Made by a program: the position numbers and the translations under genes. A DNA stretch of 48,888 nt from an uncultured bacterium (GTDB lineage: Bacteria > Bacillota > Negativicutes > Acidaminococcales > Acidaminococcaceae), in the NCBI GenBank assembly GCA_905215645.1, contig CAJMQS010000014.1:1-48888 (forward strand). The letters are read 5' to 3'. The first letter of the stretch is position 1. Each line of letters begins with the position of its first letter. The notes beneath the pieces were generated by a model, which worked only from the letters and a program-made list of their open reading frames with translations, was not told the origin of the DNA and did no database searches. Positions 1-6,804 of this stretch are shown here, one piece after another.

Positions 1-310
1 GGGCGGCCTAGGGACTTTCACCCATTAGAGTGCGCCCATGCCGGGCGCACCAAAATGAGGCTGTTGCACAGAACGTGCAACAGCCTCTAGCTGTAGAGCC
101 GCATAGCGGCTCAAGTCTGGAGTCTGAAGTCTGAAGCCAAATGATAAATTTGCAGGCAAATTTTTGAATGTGTAGAACCTTTGGATTAAAGGATATCCCA
201 GGTCGATTTCGAGTCTAGTTCCATATAATCGAGAGGATCCGTCCAACCAGGCGGATCCTTTCCTGAGGCTTCCGACTCCCGACTCCAGGCTTCCGACTCA
301 AAGGGGGTGC
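1..310. repeat. Intergenic repeat region with hairpins and inverted short repeats
   Basis: No gene is visible here. The stretch contains an 8-bp hairpin at 30-50 (GTGCGCCC/GGGCGCAC), a 13-bp hairpin at 57-87 whose arms contain GGCTGTTGCAC, tandem AGTCTGAAG-like heptads at 115-136, an inverted repeat AAATTTGC-AG-GCAAATTT at 146-163, and the reverse complement of the heptads (CTTCCGACTCC type) at 266-299. It closes at 303-322 with a GGGGGTGC/GCACCCCC hairpin. This layout (hairpin, short direct repeats, core, inverted short repeats, hairpin) resembles the family I elements at 19168-19386 and 24764-24988 with a different core. The last 24 bases of the window (48865-48888) begin the same heptad pattern, which suggests another copy just beyond the edge. 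Confidence 0.6.
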
Positions 311-322
311 TCACGCACCCCC
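303..322 (-). terminator. Hairpin overlapping the end of the GntR gene
   Basis: An 8-bp GC-only stem (GGGGGTGC/GCACCCCC) with a 4-nt loop overlaps the stop codon of the regulator gene at 311-313. On the minus strand it is followed by only three T residues, so it would be a weak intrinsic terminator. It may instead be simply the end of the repeat region at 1-310. Confidence 0.4.
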
Positions 323-1327
323 GCCCTTCCCCACCTGTTCCCGATAGTTGGTGAGGATGTTCTCCATGCTCCGCTTCATGTGTTCGTCCATGAGCTTCCG
401 GGCTTTTTCCGGATCGTGGGCCCGGAGGGCTTCCATCAGCTGCTCGTGTTCGAAGAAAGAAATCTTGGCATAATCGGTCTCTGTCACCAGGAAACCCAAG
501 GACAGGCCGTTCCACAGGCTGGCCAGGATCTGGGTCAGCTTGGGATTGTCCGCCGCTTCCCACAGGGCCATGTGGAAACTTTCATTATAGTGCTTGTAGT
601 CCCCGTACCGGTGCTCTTCCATACACTTTTCCATGCCGGCATAGACCCGTTCCACTTCCGTCAGGTCGCTGCCCGGCCGGGCGGCCAAGGACGCGGCTTC
701 TCCCTCCAGCAGTTCCCGGAGGGCAAAGTGGTCCCGGATGGCTTTTTCGTCGATGCCCAGGACCACGGCTCCCTTGTTGGGCCGCAGTTTCACCAGTCCT
801 TGGCTGGCCAGCAGCTGGAGGGCTTCCCGCACCGGGGTGGCAGATACTCCCATATGCCGGGCCGTCTCTTCCAGGGTCAGGATGCTCCCTTCCGGGATTT
901 CCCGGCGGAGGATGGCTTTCCGGAGGTAGGAGGCCACTTGTTCCCGGGCCGGCAGGAGATGGATCTTCCCAACGGTTTTGACAGGGATTTCCGTTTCCGC
1001 CCGGGGATAAGCCGGGGATGCCTTCCCGGCCTCAGTCCGAGGGATCGTCTCCCCCTGCTGCCCTTCCCCGCCGGACTGGTCTTTCCGATGGTCCAGCAGC
1101 TCCCGGGCATGGGAGGAGACCACCGTGTGCCGGTTGCTGAGCCGGGTCACCAGCCCTTCCAGCTGCAGGCTCTGGAGGGCCTCCCGGATGGGCATCCGGG
1201 ATACGCCGTAGGTCTTGGCCAGTTCCACCTGTTTCAGTTCCGTCCCCGCTGCCAGTTCACCGGAGGCGATCCGTCCCCGGATGGACTGGCAGATCAGTTC
1301 CTGGGTCGATTTCTGCAGGGTCACCAT
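311..1327 (-). CDS. GntR/FadR-type regulator with two tandem winged-helix domains
   Basis: This predicted 338-residue transcription factor carries two GntR winged-helix domains. The first spans residues 5-70 (with SRMPIREALQ), the second residues 127-192 (with SATPVREALQ). A polar, probably disordered linker of about 50 residues separates them. An FCD ligand-binding domain (about 198-330, alpha-helical, beginning FALRELLEGEAA) follows the second. FadR-family proteins normally have one winged helix plus one FCD domain in 210-250 residues, so this is a likely fusion after tandem duplication with loss of the first FCD. The ATG at 1327 is chosen because GGAGGGAG lies just upstream; a longer frame runs back into lepA without a ribosome site. 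It follows lepA by 20 bp and is probably cotranscribed. Ligand and targets are unknown. The stop codon lies inside the hairpin at 303-322. Confidence 0.85.
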   Translation of the reverse strand: MVTLQKSTQELICQSIRGRIASGELAAGTELKQVELAKTYGVSRMPIREALQSLQLEGLVTRLSNRHTVVSSHARELLDHRKDQSGGEGQQGETIPRTEAGKASPAYPRAETEIPVKTVGKIHLLPAREQVASYLRKAILRREIPEGSILTLEETARHMGVSATPVREALQLLASQGLVKLRPNKGAVVLGIDEKAIRDHFALRELLEGEAASLAARPGSDLTEVERVYAGMEKCMEEHRYGDYKHYNESFHMALWEAADNPKLTQILASLWNGLSLGFLVTETDYAKISFFEHEQLMEALRAHDPEKARKLMDEHMKRSMENILTNYREQVGKGGGA

Positions 1328-1347
1328 AGGCTTTCTCCCTCCTCCGG

Positions 1348-3153
1348 TTATTTGTCGTCCATTTTCAGGATGGCCATGAAAGCTTCTTGGGGAAGTTCCA
1401 CGCTTCCCACCTGCTTCATGCGCTTTTTCCCGGCCTTCTGCTTTTCCAGCAGCTTCCGTTTCCGGGTGATATCCCCTCCATAGCACTTGGCCAGCACGTC
1501 CTTGCGGAGGGCACTGACATTTTCCCGGGCGATGATCTTGCTGCCGATGGCCGCCTGGATGGGGATTTCAAACAATTGCCGGGGAATCAATTTCCGCAGC
1601 TTCTCCACCAGGGCACGGCCCCAATACTGGGCCCGGTCCCGATGGACGATGGCACTGAGGGCATCCACCGGATCCCCATTCAAAAGGATATCCACCTTCA
1701 CCATATCGGAAGCCCGGTAGCCGCTGAGTTCATAGTCCAGGGATGCATACCCCCGGGAAACGCTTTTCAGCCGGTCGAAGTAATCGAAGATGATTTCCGA
1801 CAGAGGCAGGGCATAGTGGATCATCACCCGGTTCTCGTCCAGATAGGTCATGTTCTGGTACTCTCCCCGTTTTTCCTGGGACAGTTCCATGATGGGGCCC
1901 ACGAAGTCCTTGGGCACGATGATGGTAGCATTCACGAAAGGTTCTTCCACATGCTCGATTACGGTGGGATTGGGGAACTGGGAAGGATTGTCCACCATTT
2001 CGATATCCCCATTGGTCTTCACCACCTCATAGATGACGTTGGTGGCGGTGGTGATCAGGGTCAGGTTGTATTCCCGTTCCAGCCGTTCTTTGATCACGTC
2101 CATATGGAGCAGGCCCAAAAAGCCGCAGCGGAACCCGAAGCCCAGGGCCGTAGAAGTTTCCGGCTCAAAGGTCAGGGAAGCGTCGTTGAGCTGGAGTTTT
2201 TCCAGGGCGTCCCGGAGATTGTCGTAATCGGAATTTTCCACAGGGTACAGGCCGCAGTACACCATGGGGGTGGCTTTCCGGTAGCCAGGGAGAGGTTCCT
2301 TGGCCGGCCGATTGTTGTCGGTGACGGTATCCCCCACCCGAGCATCCTTCACGGTCTTGATGGAAGCGGCCAAAAAGCCCACCTGGCCTTCTCCCAATTC
2401 CGGCACGTTGACCATGGCCGGCTTGAAGACCCCTACTTCCGTCACTTCATAGACCTTGCCGGTGGCCATGAGCCGGATGGACATGCCTTTCTTCAGGCAG
2501 CCGTTCACCACCCGCACGTACAGCATGACCCCCTTGTAGGCATCGAATTTGGAATCGAAGATCAGGGCCTGGAGGGGAGCTGCCGGGTCCCCTTTGGGCG
2601 GGGGCACCCGTTTCACCACCGCTTCCAGCACCTGGTCCACCCCCAGGCCGGTCTTGGCGCTGCAGAGCACACAGTCGCTTTTGTCGATGCCCAGCACATC
2701 CTCGATTTCCTTTTCTACCAGAGGAACATCGGCACTGGGCAGGTCGATCTTGTTGATCACCGGGATGATCTCCAGGTCATGGTCCATGGCCAGATACACA
2801 TTGGCCAAAGTCTGGGCCTCGATGCCCTGGGTGGCGTCGATGACCAGGAGGGCCCCTTCGCAGGCCGCCAGGGCCCGGGAGACTTCATAGGAGAAGTCCA
2901 CATGCCCCGGGGTGTCGATCAGGTTCAGGATATAGTCATTCCCGTCCTTGGCCTTATAGTCCAGCTGGACGGCCTGATCCTTGATGGTGATGCCCCGTTC
3001 CCGTTCCAGGCTCATGGAGTCCAGGATCTGGTCCTCCATTTCCCGTTTGGACAGGGTCCCGGTCATTTCAATGAGCCGGTCGGCCAGGGTGGATTTCCCG
3101 TGGTCGATATGGGCGATGATGGAAAAATTACGGATATGATCACGTTTTGCCAT
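1348..3153 (-). CDS. lepA: Elongation factor 4 (LepA)
   Basis: This 601-residue translational GTPase acts on stalled or back-translocated ribosomes and aids 30S biogenesis. The G1 motif AHIDHGKST is near residues 14-22, the G3 motif DTPGHVDF near 80-87, and the G4 motif NKID near 130. Elongation-factor-like domains and the LepA-specific C-terminal domain follow, ending in a Lys/Arg-rich tail (KRKLLEKQKAGKKRMK). Length matches the family (about 600). The ATG at 3153 gives the usual N-terminus MAKRDHIRNFSIIAHIDHGK; a GTG 12 bp upstream is in frame but less likely. It has its own promoter (3210-3239) and is followed 20 bp later by the GntR gene. Confidence 0.97.
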   Translation of the reverse strand: MAKRDHIRNFSIIAHIDHGKSTLADRLIEMTGTLSKREMEDQILDSMSLERERGITIKDQAVQLDYKAKDGNDYILNLIDTPGHVDFSYEVSRALAACEGALLVIDATQGIEAQTLANVYLAMDHDLEIIPVINKIDLPSADVPLVEKEIEDVLGIDKSDCVLCSAKTGLGVDQVLEAVVKRVPPPKGDPAAPLQALIFDSKFDAYKGVMLYVRVVNGCLKKGMSIRLMATGKVYEVTEVGVFKPAMVNVPELGEGQVGFLAASIKTVKDARVGDTVTDNNRPAKEPLPGYRKATPMVYCGLYPVENSDYDNLRDALEKLQLNDASLTFEPETSTALGFGFRCGFLGLLHMDVIKERLEREYNLTLITTATNVIYEVVKTNGDIEMVDNPSQFPNPTVIEHVEEPFVNATIIVPKDFVGPIMELSQEKRGEYQNMTYLDENRVMIHYALPLSEIIFDYFDRLKSVSRGYASLDYELSGYRASDMVKVDILLNGDPVDALSAIVHRDRAQYWGRALVEKLRKLIPRQLFEIPIQAAIGSKIIARENVSALRKDVLAKCYGGDITRKRKLLEKQKAGKKRMKQVGSVELPQEAFMAILKMDDK

Positions 3154-3209
3154 GGGTTCTCTCACTTTCTATGATTCACCTGCAGTGCAGGCTGGAATTT
3201 CAATATTTT

Positions 3210-3239
3210 ATTATATCATGCTTTTCGATGGATTGTCGA
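3210..3239 (-). promoter_or_regulatory. Probable sigma-A promoter of lepA
   Basis: Read on the minus strand, TCGACA (3239-3234) is followed after 18 bp by a perfect TATAAT (3215-3210), about 55 bp before the lepA start codon. Confidence 0.6.
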
Positions 3240-3257
3240 AACTCCTTTTCCATGCAA

Positions 3258-3290
3258 CAAAAAAGGCCGGCAACCAATGTTGTCAGCCTT
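3258..3290 (-). terminator. Intrinsic terminator of rpsT
   Basis: On the minus strand an imperfect stem (AAGGCTGACAAC/GTTGCCGGCCTT, loop ATTG) is followed by six T residues, 15 bp after the rpsT stop codon. Confidence 0.75.
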
Positions 3291-3304
3291 CCTGCTGTTC
3301 AGCC

Positions 3305-3568
3305 TTATTTTACTGCGTTGACTTTCTTAGCTAAACGGGATTTCTTGCGAGCTGCGGCTTTTTTGTTCACCGTGCCCTTCCGAGCAGCTTTATCTAATAA
3401 GCTCGCTGCTACTTTCAAAGTGGCCTGGGCCTCTTCTTTGGATCCTGCAGCAGCAAAAGCTTCAACCTTGCGTGCGGTGCTGCGGATTTCAGCTTTCACC
3501 GGGCCATTGGCAGCGCGCCGTTCGGCATCAGTCTTGACACTACGAATGGAAGACTTAATATTCGGCAT
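3305..3568 (-). CDS. rpsT: 30S ribosomal protein S20
   Basis: This 87-residue, Lys/Arg/Ala-rich helical protein begins MPNIKSSIRSVKTDAERRA and has the S20 composition and length. S20 binds 16S rRNA and is a primary 30S assembly protein. The start at 3568 is set by GGAGGTGAG just upstream; an upstream in-frame start has no ribosome site. It is monocistronic, with a promoter at 3602-3630 and a terminator at 3258-3290. It lies immediately upstream of lepA, a neighbourhood also found in other Firmicutes. Confidence 0.97.
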   Translation of the reverse strand: MPNIKSSIRSVKTDAERRAANGPVKAEIRSTARKVEAFAAAGSKEEAQATLKVAASLLDKAARKGTVNKKAAARKKSRLAKKVNAVK

Positions 3569-3601
3569 GTTCTCACCTCCACCAATAAGCTTTACCAAAA
3601 T

Positions 3602-3630
3602 ATAATATCATGGATGGACCCTTTGTGCAA
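3602..3630 (-). promoter_or_regulatory. Probable sigma-A promoter of rpsT
   Basis: On the minus strand TTGCAC (3630-3625), a 17-bp spacer, then TATTAT (3607-3602). It starts 14 bp after the ribF stop, so rpsT is transcribed separately from the translation operon upstream. Confidence 0.7.
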
Positions 3631-3643
3631 GGGATTTTTCCAT

Positions 3644-4600
3644 TTATTTCTTTTCCTGGGTCCCGGCTCCTTCCTGAGCCAGCAAAAGCCCTTGGGCCAT
3701 CCGGGCATCTTCCTGGAGCTGCTCCCGGAGTTTTTCCAAAGAGGAGAACTTCTGTTCCCCTCGCAGCCGTACCAGCAGCTGCACCCGGAGCTCTTTTCCA
3801 TACAAGTTGTCATGGTAATGGAAGAGATGGGCTTCCAGCCGGGTTTCCTGATTGGCGAAGGTGGGATTGTCCCCCACATTCACCATGGCCCCGTACCAAG
3901 CAGCATCCACCAGCACCCTGCCTGCATAGACCCCGAAGGCTGGGATGGCGAAATGCTGTCCCAGGAGCCGGAGATTGGCCGTAGGGAAACCCAGCAGCCT
4001 GCCCCGCTGATCCCCCGGCACCACCTGGCCCCGGATTTCATAAGGACGGCCCAGCATCGCCGCTGCCAGTTCCACCCTTCCGGCCGCGATGGCCTTCCGG
4101 ATGTTGGTACTGCTCACCACCAGCCCGTCTTTTTTCAAAAGGGGGCGGGACAGGATGGTGAGTCCAAAGCGGGTGTGCTCCGTCTTCAAGAGACGGACAT
4201 TGCCCTTGCCTCCTGCACCGAAGCTGAAATTATCCCCGATGCCCACGGCCCGGACCCCGCAGCCAACCAGCATTTCCAGGAAAGCATCGGCACTCATGGC
4301 CGCCAATTCCCGGGTGAAGGGGATGTTCACCAAAATGTCCACCCCCAGTTCCACCATCAGTTTCACCTTGGTAGCGTTGTCCAGCAGCCGGGGCGGTTCC
4401 AGTTCCGGCTTCAGGCTGGCCAGTGGATGGGTGCTGAAGGTAAAGACCATCAGCTGCAGGTTGTGCTGCCGGGCGTAGGTCCGGGTGGTCCCGATGACTT
4501 CCTGGTGTCCCAGATGGACGCCGTCAAAGGTCCCCAGGGCTGCTGCGGAAGGCAGGAGATGGGCTCTATGCAGTTCGTCCAGTGTTGTGATCAGTTTCAT
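3644..4600 (-). CDS. ribF: Bifunctional riboflavin kinase / FAD synthetase
   Basis: This 318-residue enzyme phosphorylates riboflavin to FMN and adenylylates FMN to FAD. The N-terminal nucleotidyltransferase half shows ALGTFDGVHLGHQEV near residues 21-35 (HxGH-type motif). The C-terminal kinase half shows GRLLGFPTANL and VNVGDNPTF. Its length is normal for the bifunctional form. It overlaps the truB stop by ATGA, so translation is probably coupled. It is the last gene of the rimP-nusA-infB operon, the same position as in many Firmicutes. No clear terminator follows; the rpsT promoter begins just downstream. Confidence 0.96.
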   Translation of the reverse strand: MKLITTLDELHRAHLLPSAAALGTFDGVHLGHQEVIGTTRTYARQHNLQLMVFTFSTHPLASLKPELEPPRLLDNATKVKLMVELGVDILVNIPFTRELAAMSADAFLEMLVGCGVRAVGIGDNFSFGAGGKGNVRLLKTEHTRFGLTILSRPLLKKDGLVVSSTNIRKAIAAGRVELAAAMLGRPYEIRGQVVPGDQRGRLLGFPTANLRLLGQHFAIPAFGVYAGRVLVDAAWYGAMVNVGDNPTFANQETRLEAHLFHYHDNLYGKELRVQLLVRLRGEQKFSSLEKLREQLQEDARMAQGLLLAQEGAGTQEKK

Positions 4601-5490
4601 GGTTCTTTCCCTGTCCTGTCTTCCACTTCCGGGATATGGATGATCTTATGGGCCCGGAGACGCCCATCCACTGCCCGGGCCAGCCCCACCAGGAGCCCTT
4701 CCCGGGTCCAGAGCTGGTAAAGGACCCCATCCTGGATCCCCGGCAGGGTGGTAGCGACCCCCTGGGCGATCCGCCGTCCCTGGAGGCTGTTCACCGTCAG
4801 CCTAGGAAAAGCCGCCAAGATGGGTTCGATGCCCTCGCAGCAGCCAGCAGGATCCGCCGCAATCTCCTGGAGGGTATGGGCGTCTTCCAGCCGGAACACC
4901 CCGGCTTTCCGCCGGAGCAGGAAACTCATGGTCCCTGCCATCCCCAGTTTGGCTGCCAGATCTTCGCACAGGGTCCGGATGAAGGTCCCCTTGGAACAGG
5001 TCACGTCGAACACCAGGGTCTTTCCGGTATAGTCCACCAGCTCCAATGCATAGAGGGTGATGGGGCGGGGTTCCCGCTTGACTTCGATGCCCTGCCGGGC
5101 CAATTTGTACAGCTTGGTCCCTTTCACGCTGATGGCAGAGTACATGGGCGGGATCTGGGTCCCCTCTCCCCGGAAGGAAGCCAGGGCCCCTTCGATTTCC
5201 TGCTCGGCCAGCTGCCGCACCGGACTCTGGGCGATGACTTGCCCTTCCGTATCCCCGGTATCCGTCCGGATCCCGAAAGTCAATTCGGCCCGATAGCTCT
5301 TTTCCTCATGGGCCGCATATTCCAAGAAACGGGTGGCGGTGCCGGTAAAGACCGGCAGCACGCCGGCAGCCAGGGGATCCAGGGTCCCCCCGTGGCCGAT
5401 TTTCTTCATATTGAGGATTTTCCGCAGGGCCCCTACCACATCATGGCTGGTCATGCCCGGTGGTTTGAGTACGTTGAAAATCCCATCCAT
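4597..5490 (-). CDS. truB: tRNA pseudouridine-55 synthase TruB
   Basis: This 297-residue enzyme makes the universal pseudouridine 55 in the tRNA T-loop. It has the N-terminal KPPGMTSHDVV block and HGGTLDPLAAGVLPV near residues 35-50, whose Asp is the catalytic nucleophile. A PUA-like C-terminal region follows. The ATG at 5490 overlaps the nrnA stop (TGATG) and has GGAGG 7 bp upstream; a GTG one codon earlier is possible. Confidence 0.96.
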   Translation of the reverse strand: MDGIFNVLKPPGMTSHDVVGALRKILNMKKIGHGGTLDPLAAGVLPVFTGTATRFLEYAAHEEKSYRAELTFGIRTDTGDTEGQVIAQSPVRQLAEQEIEGALASFRGEGTQIPPMYSAISVKGTKLYKLARQGIEVKREPRPITLYALELVDYTGKTLVFDVTCSKGTFIRTLCEDLAAKLGMAGTMSFLLRRKAGVFRLEDAHTLQEIAADPAGCCEGIEPILAAFPRLTVNSLQGRRIAQGVATTLPGIQDGVLYQLWTREGLLVGLARAVDGRLRAHKIIHIPEVEDRTGKEP

Positions 5491-6446
5491 CACAATGCCT
5501 CCAGTGCCTTTTCCAGGGCCTCCAGGAGAGCCTTCTTGGCTTCTTCCAAAGGCAGGCCGATGGTACAGCCCGCTGCCTTGGGATGGCCTCCTCCGTTGAA
5601 GGCCACGGCCACTTTGCTCACATCCACCTGCTTGGAGCGCATGCTCACCCGGGTGGATTTGGGTTCCACCTGCTTGAAGAGCACGGCTACATCCACCCCG
5701 GCAATATAGCGGGGATGGTAGATGAAGCTTTCTGTGGAAATGGTCTTGTCATAGAGGGCAAAAGGCACTTCCAGGGTAGCGATCCTGCCCCCTGCATAAA
5801 AATGCAGGCTGGGCAGTACCTTGGCCAAAAGCTCCACCGAATTCCGGGCCTTCAGCTCCAGCTGGTCAGAGATCTCGTCCGGCCGGACGCCCCGTTCCAA
5901 AAGGTCCGCCGCCACCCGCATGCACCGAGGGGTGGTGTTGGCGTATTTGAAATAGCCGCAGTCGGTGACGATGGCCGTATACAGGTCCGTGGCCAGTTCC
6001 TGGTCCACGGGCACCCCGCTCTCTTCCAGCATCAGGTACATGATTTCCCCGGTGGCCGCTGCTTTGTCATCCAGCAGCAGATAATCCGCATACCGGGTGT
6101 TGGACACATGGTGGTCGATATTCAGGATGGGCGCGGATAGGCATTTCTCTGCCTCCCCCATCCGGTCTTTGGAAGAAGCATCCACCACCACCGTCAAATC
6201 ACAGTCGATCTTCTCTCCCGGTTTGGGCTGTTCATAGGCTTCCAGCCCTGGGAGGAACTGGTACACGGCCGGCAGGATGTCATCCACCAGCAGCCGCACC
6301 CGTTTCCCAGCCAGCTTCAGGGCACGGGCCAGGCCCAAGGTGGACCCCAGGGTATCCCCGTCCGGGCCCACATGGCTCACCAATACCAGGCTCTGGGCCC
6401 CCATGAGCAGCTGCCAGGCCTCTCTCAGGCCCACCTCTTTACTCAT
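5490..6446 (-). CDS. nrnA: DHH-family oligoribonuclease / pAp phosphatase NrnA
   Basis: This 318-residue DHH/DHHA1 phosphoesterase probably degrades nanoRNA (2-5 nt) and dephosphorylates pAp. Visible metal-binding motifs are SHVGPDGDTLGS near residues 24-35, VVVDASS, NIDHHVSNT (the DHH motif) and the DHHA1 motif GGGHPKAAG near the C-terminus. It sits between rbfA and truB, the usual place in Firmicute nusA-infB operons, and overlaps rbfA by 8 bp. Confidence 0.94.
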   Translation of the reverse strand: MSKEVGLREAWQLLMGAQSLVLVSHVGPDGDTLGSTLGLARALKLAGKRVRLLVDDILPAVYQFLPGLEAYEQPKPGEKIDCDLTVVVDASSKDRMGEAEKCLSAPILNIDHHVSNTRYADYLLLDDKAAATGEIMYLMLEESGVPVDQELATDLYTAIVTDCGYFKYANTTPRCMRVAADLLERGVRPDEISDQLELKARNSVELLAKVLPSLHFYAGGRIATLEVPFALYDKTISTESFIYHPRYIAGVDVAVLFKQVEPKSTRVSMRSKQVDVSKVAVAFNGGGHPKAAGCTIGLPLEEAKKALLEALEKALEAL

Positions 6447-6795
6447 GGTTCTCTTCTTTCTTCAGTTCATGGAGGATGGATTCGATATGGGCGCTGTATT
6501 CCATGGACGTATCCTTGTGGAAGCTGAGCACCGGAGCCACCCGCAGATCGATGCGCCGGGCGATTTCCCGTCGGAAGAAGCCCAGGGCGGACTGGAGGCC
6601 CTTCCAAGCCTCCGCCTGCTGTTCTTCACTGCCGTACAGGCTCACATAGATCTTGGCATAGCTCAGGTCGTTGCTGACTTCCACACCGGTAATGGTCACA
6701 AACTTCACCCGGGGATCCTTCACATCCCGGATCAGCATGTTGCTCATTTCCTGCTTGATCAGCGCCTGCAGTTTTTCCGCACGAAGTTTCGACAT
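6439..6795 (-). CDS. rbfA: Ribosome-binding factor A
   Basis: This 118-residue 30S maturation factor has a KH-like fold and acts on the 5' end of 16S rRNA. The N-terminus KLRAEKLQALIKQEMSNMLI and the segment DPRVKFVTITGVEVSNDLSYAKIYV are characteristic. It lies 9 bp after infB and overlaps nrnA by 8 bp. Confidence 0.96.
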   Translation of the reverse strand: MSKLRAEKLQALIKQEMSNMLIRDVKDPRVKFVTITGVEVSNDLSYAKIYVSLYGSEEQQAEAWKGLQSALGFFRREIARRIDLRVAPVLSFHKDTSMEYSAHIESILHELKKEENHE

Positions 6796-6804
6796 AGTAT
6801 CTCC

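Noticed and set aside
1387..3174. 595-codon plus-strand open frame opposite lepA, and similar long frames at 380-1483, 6277-7920, 8008-9462, 11892-13493 and 19358-20803
   Set aside because: All lie opposite well-recognised genes, lack ribosome sites and have antisense-type composition.
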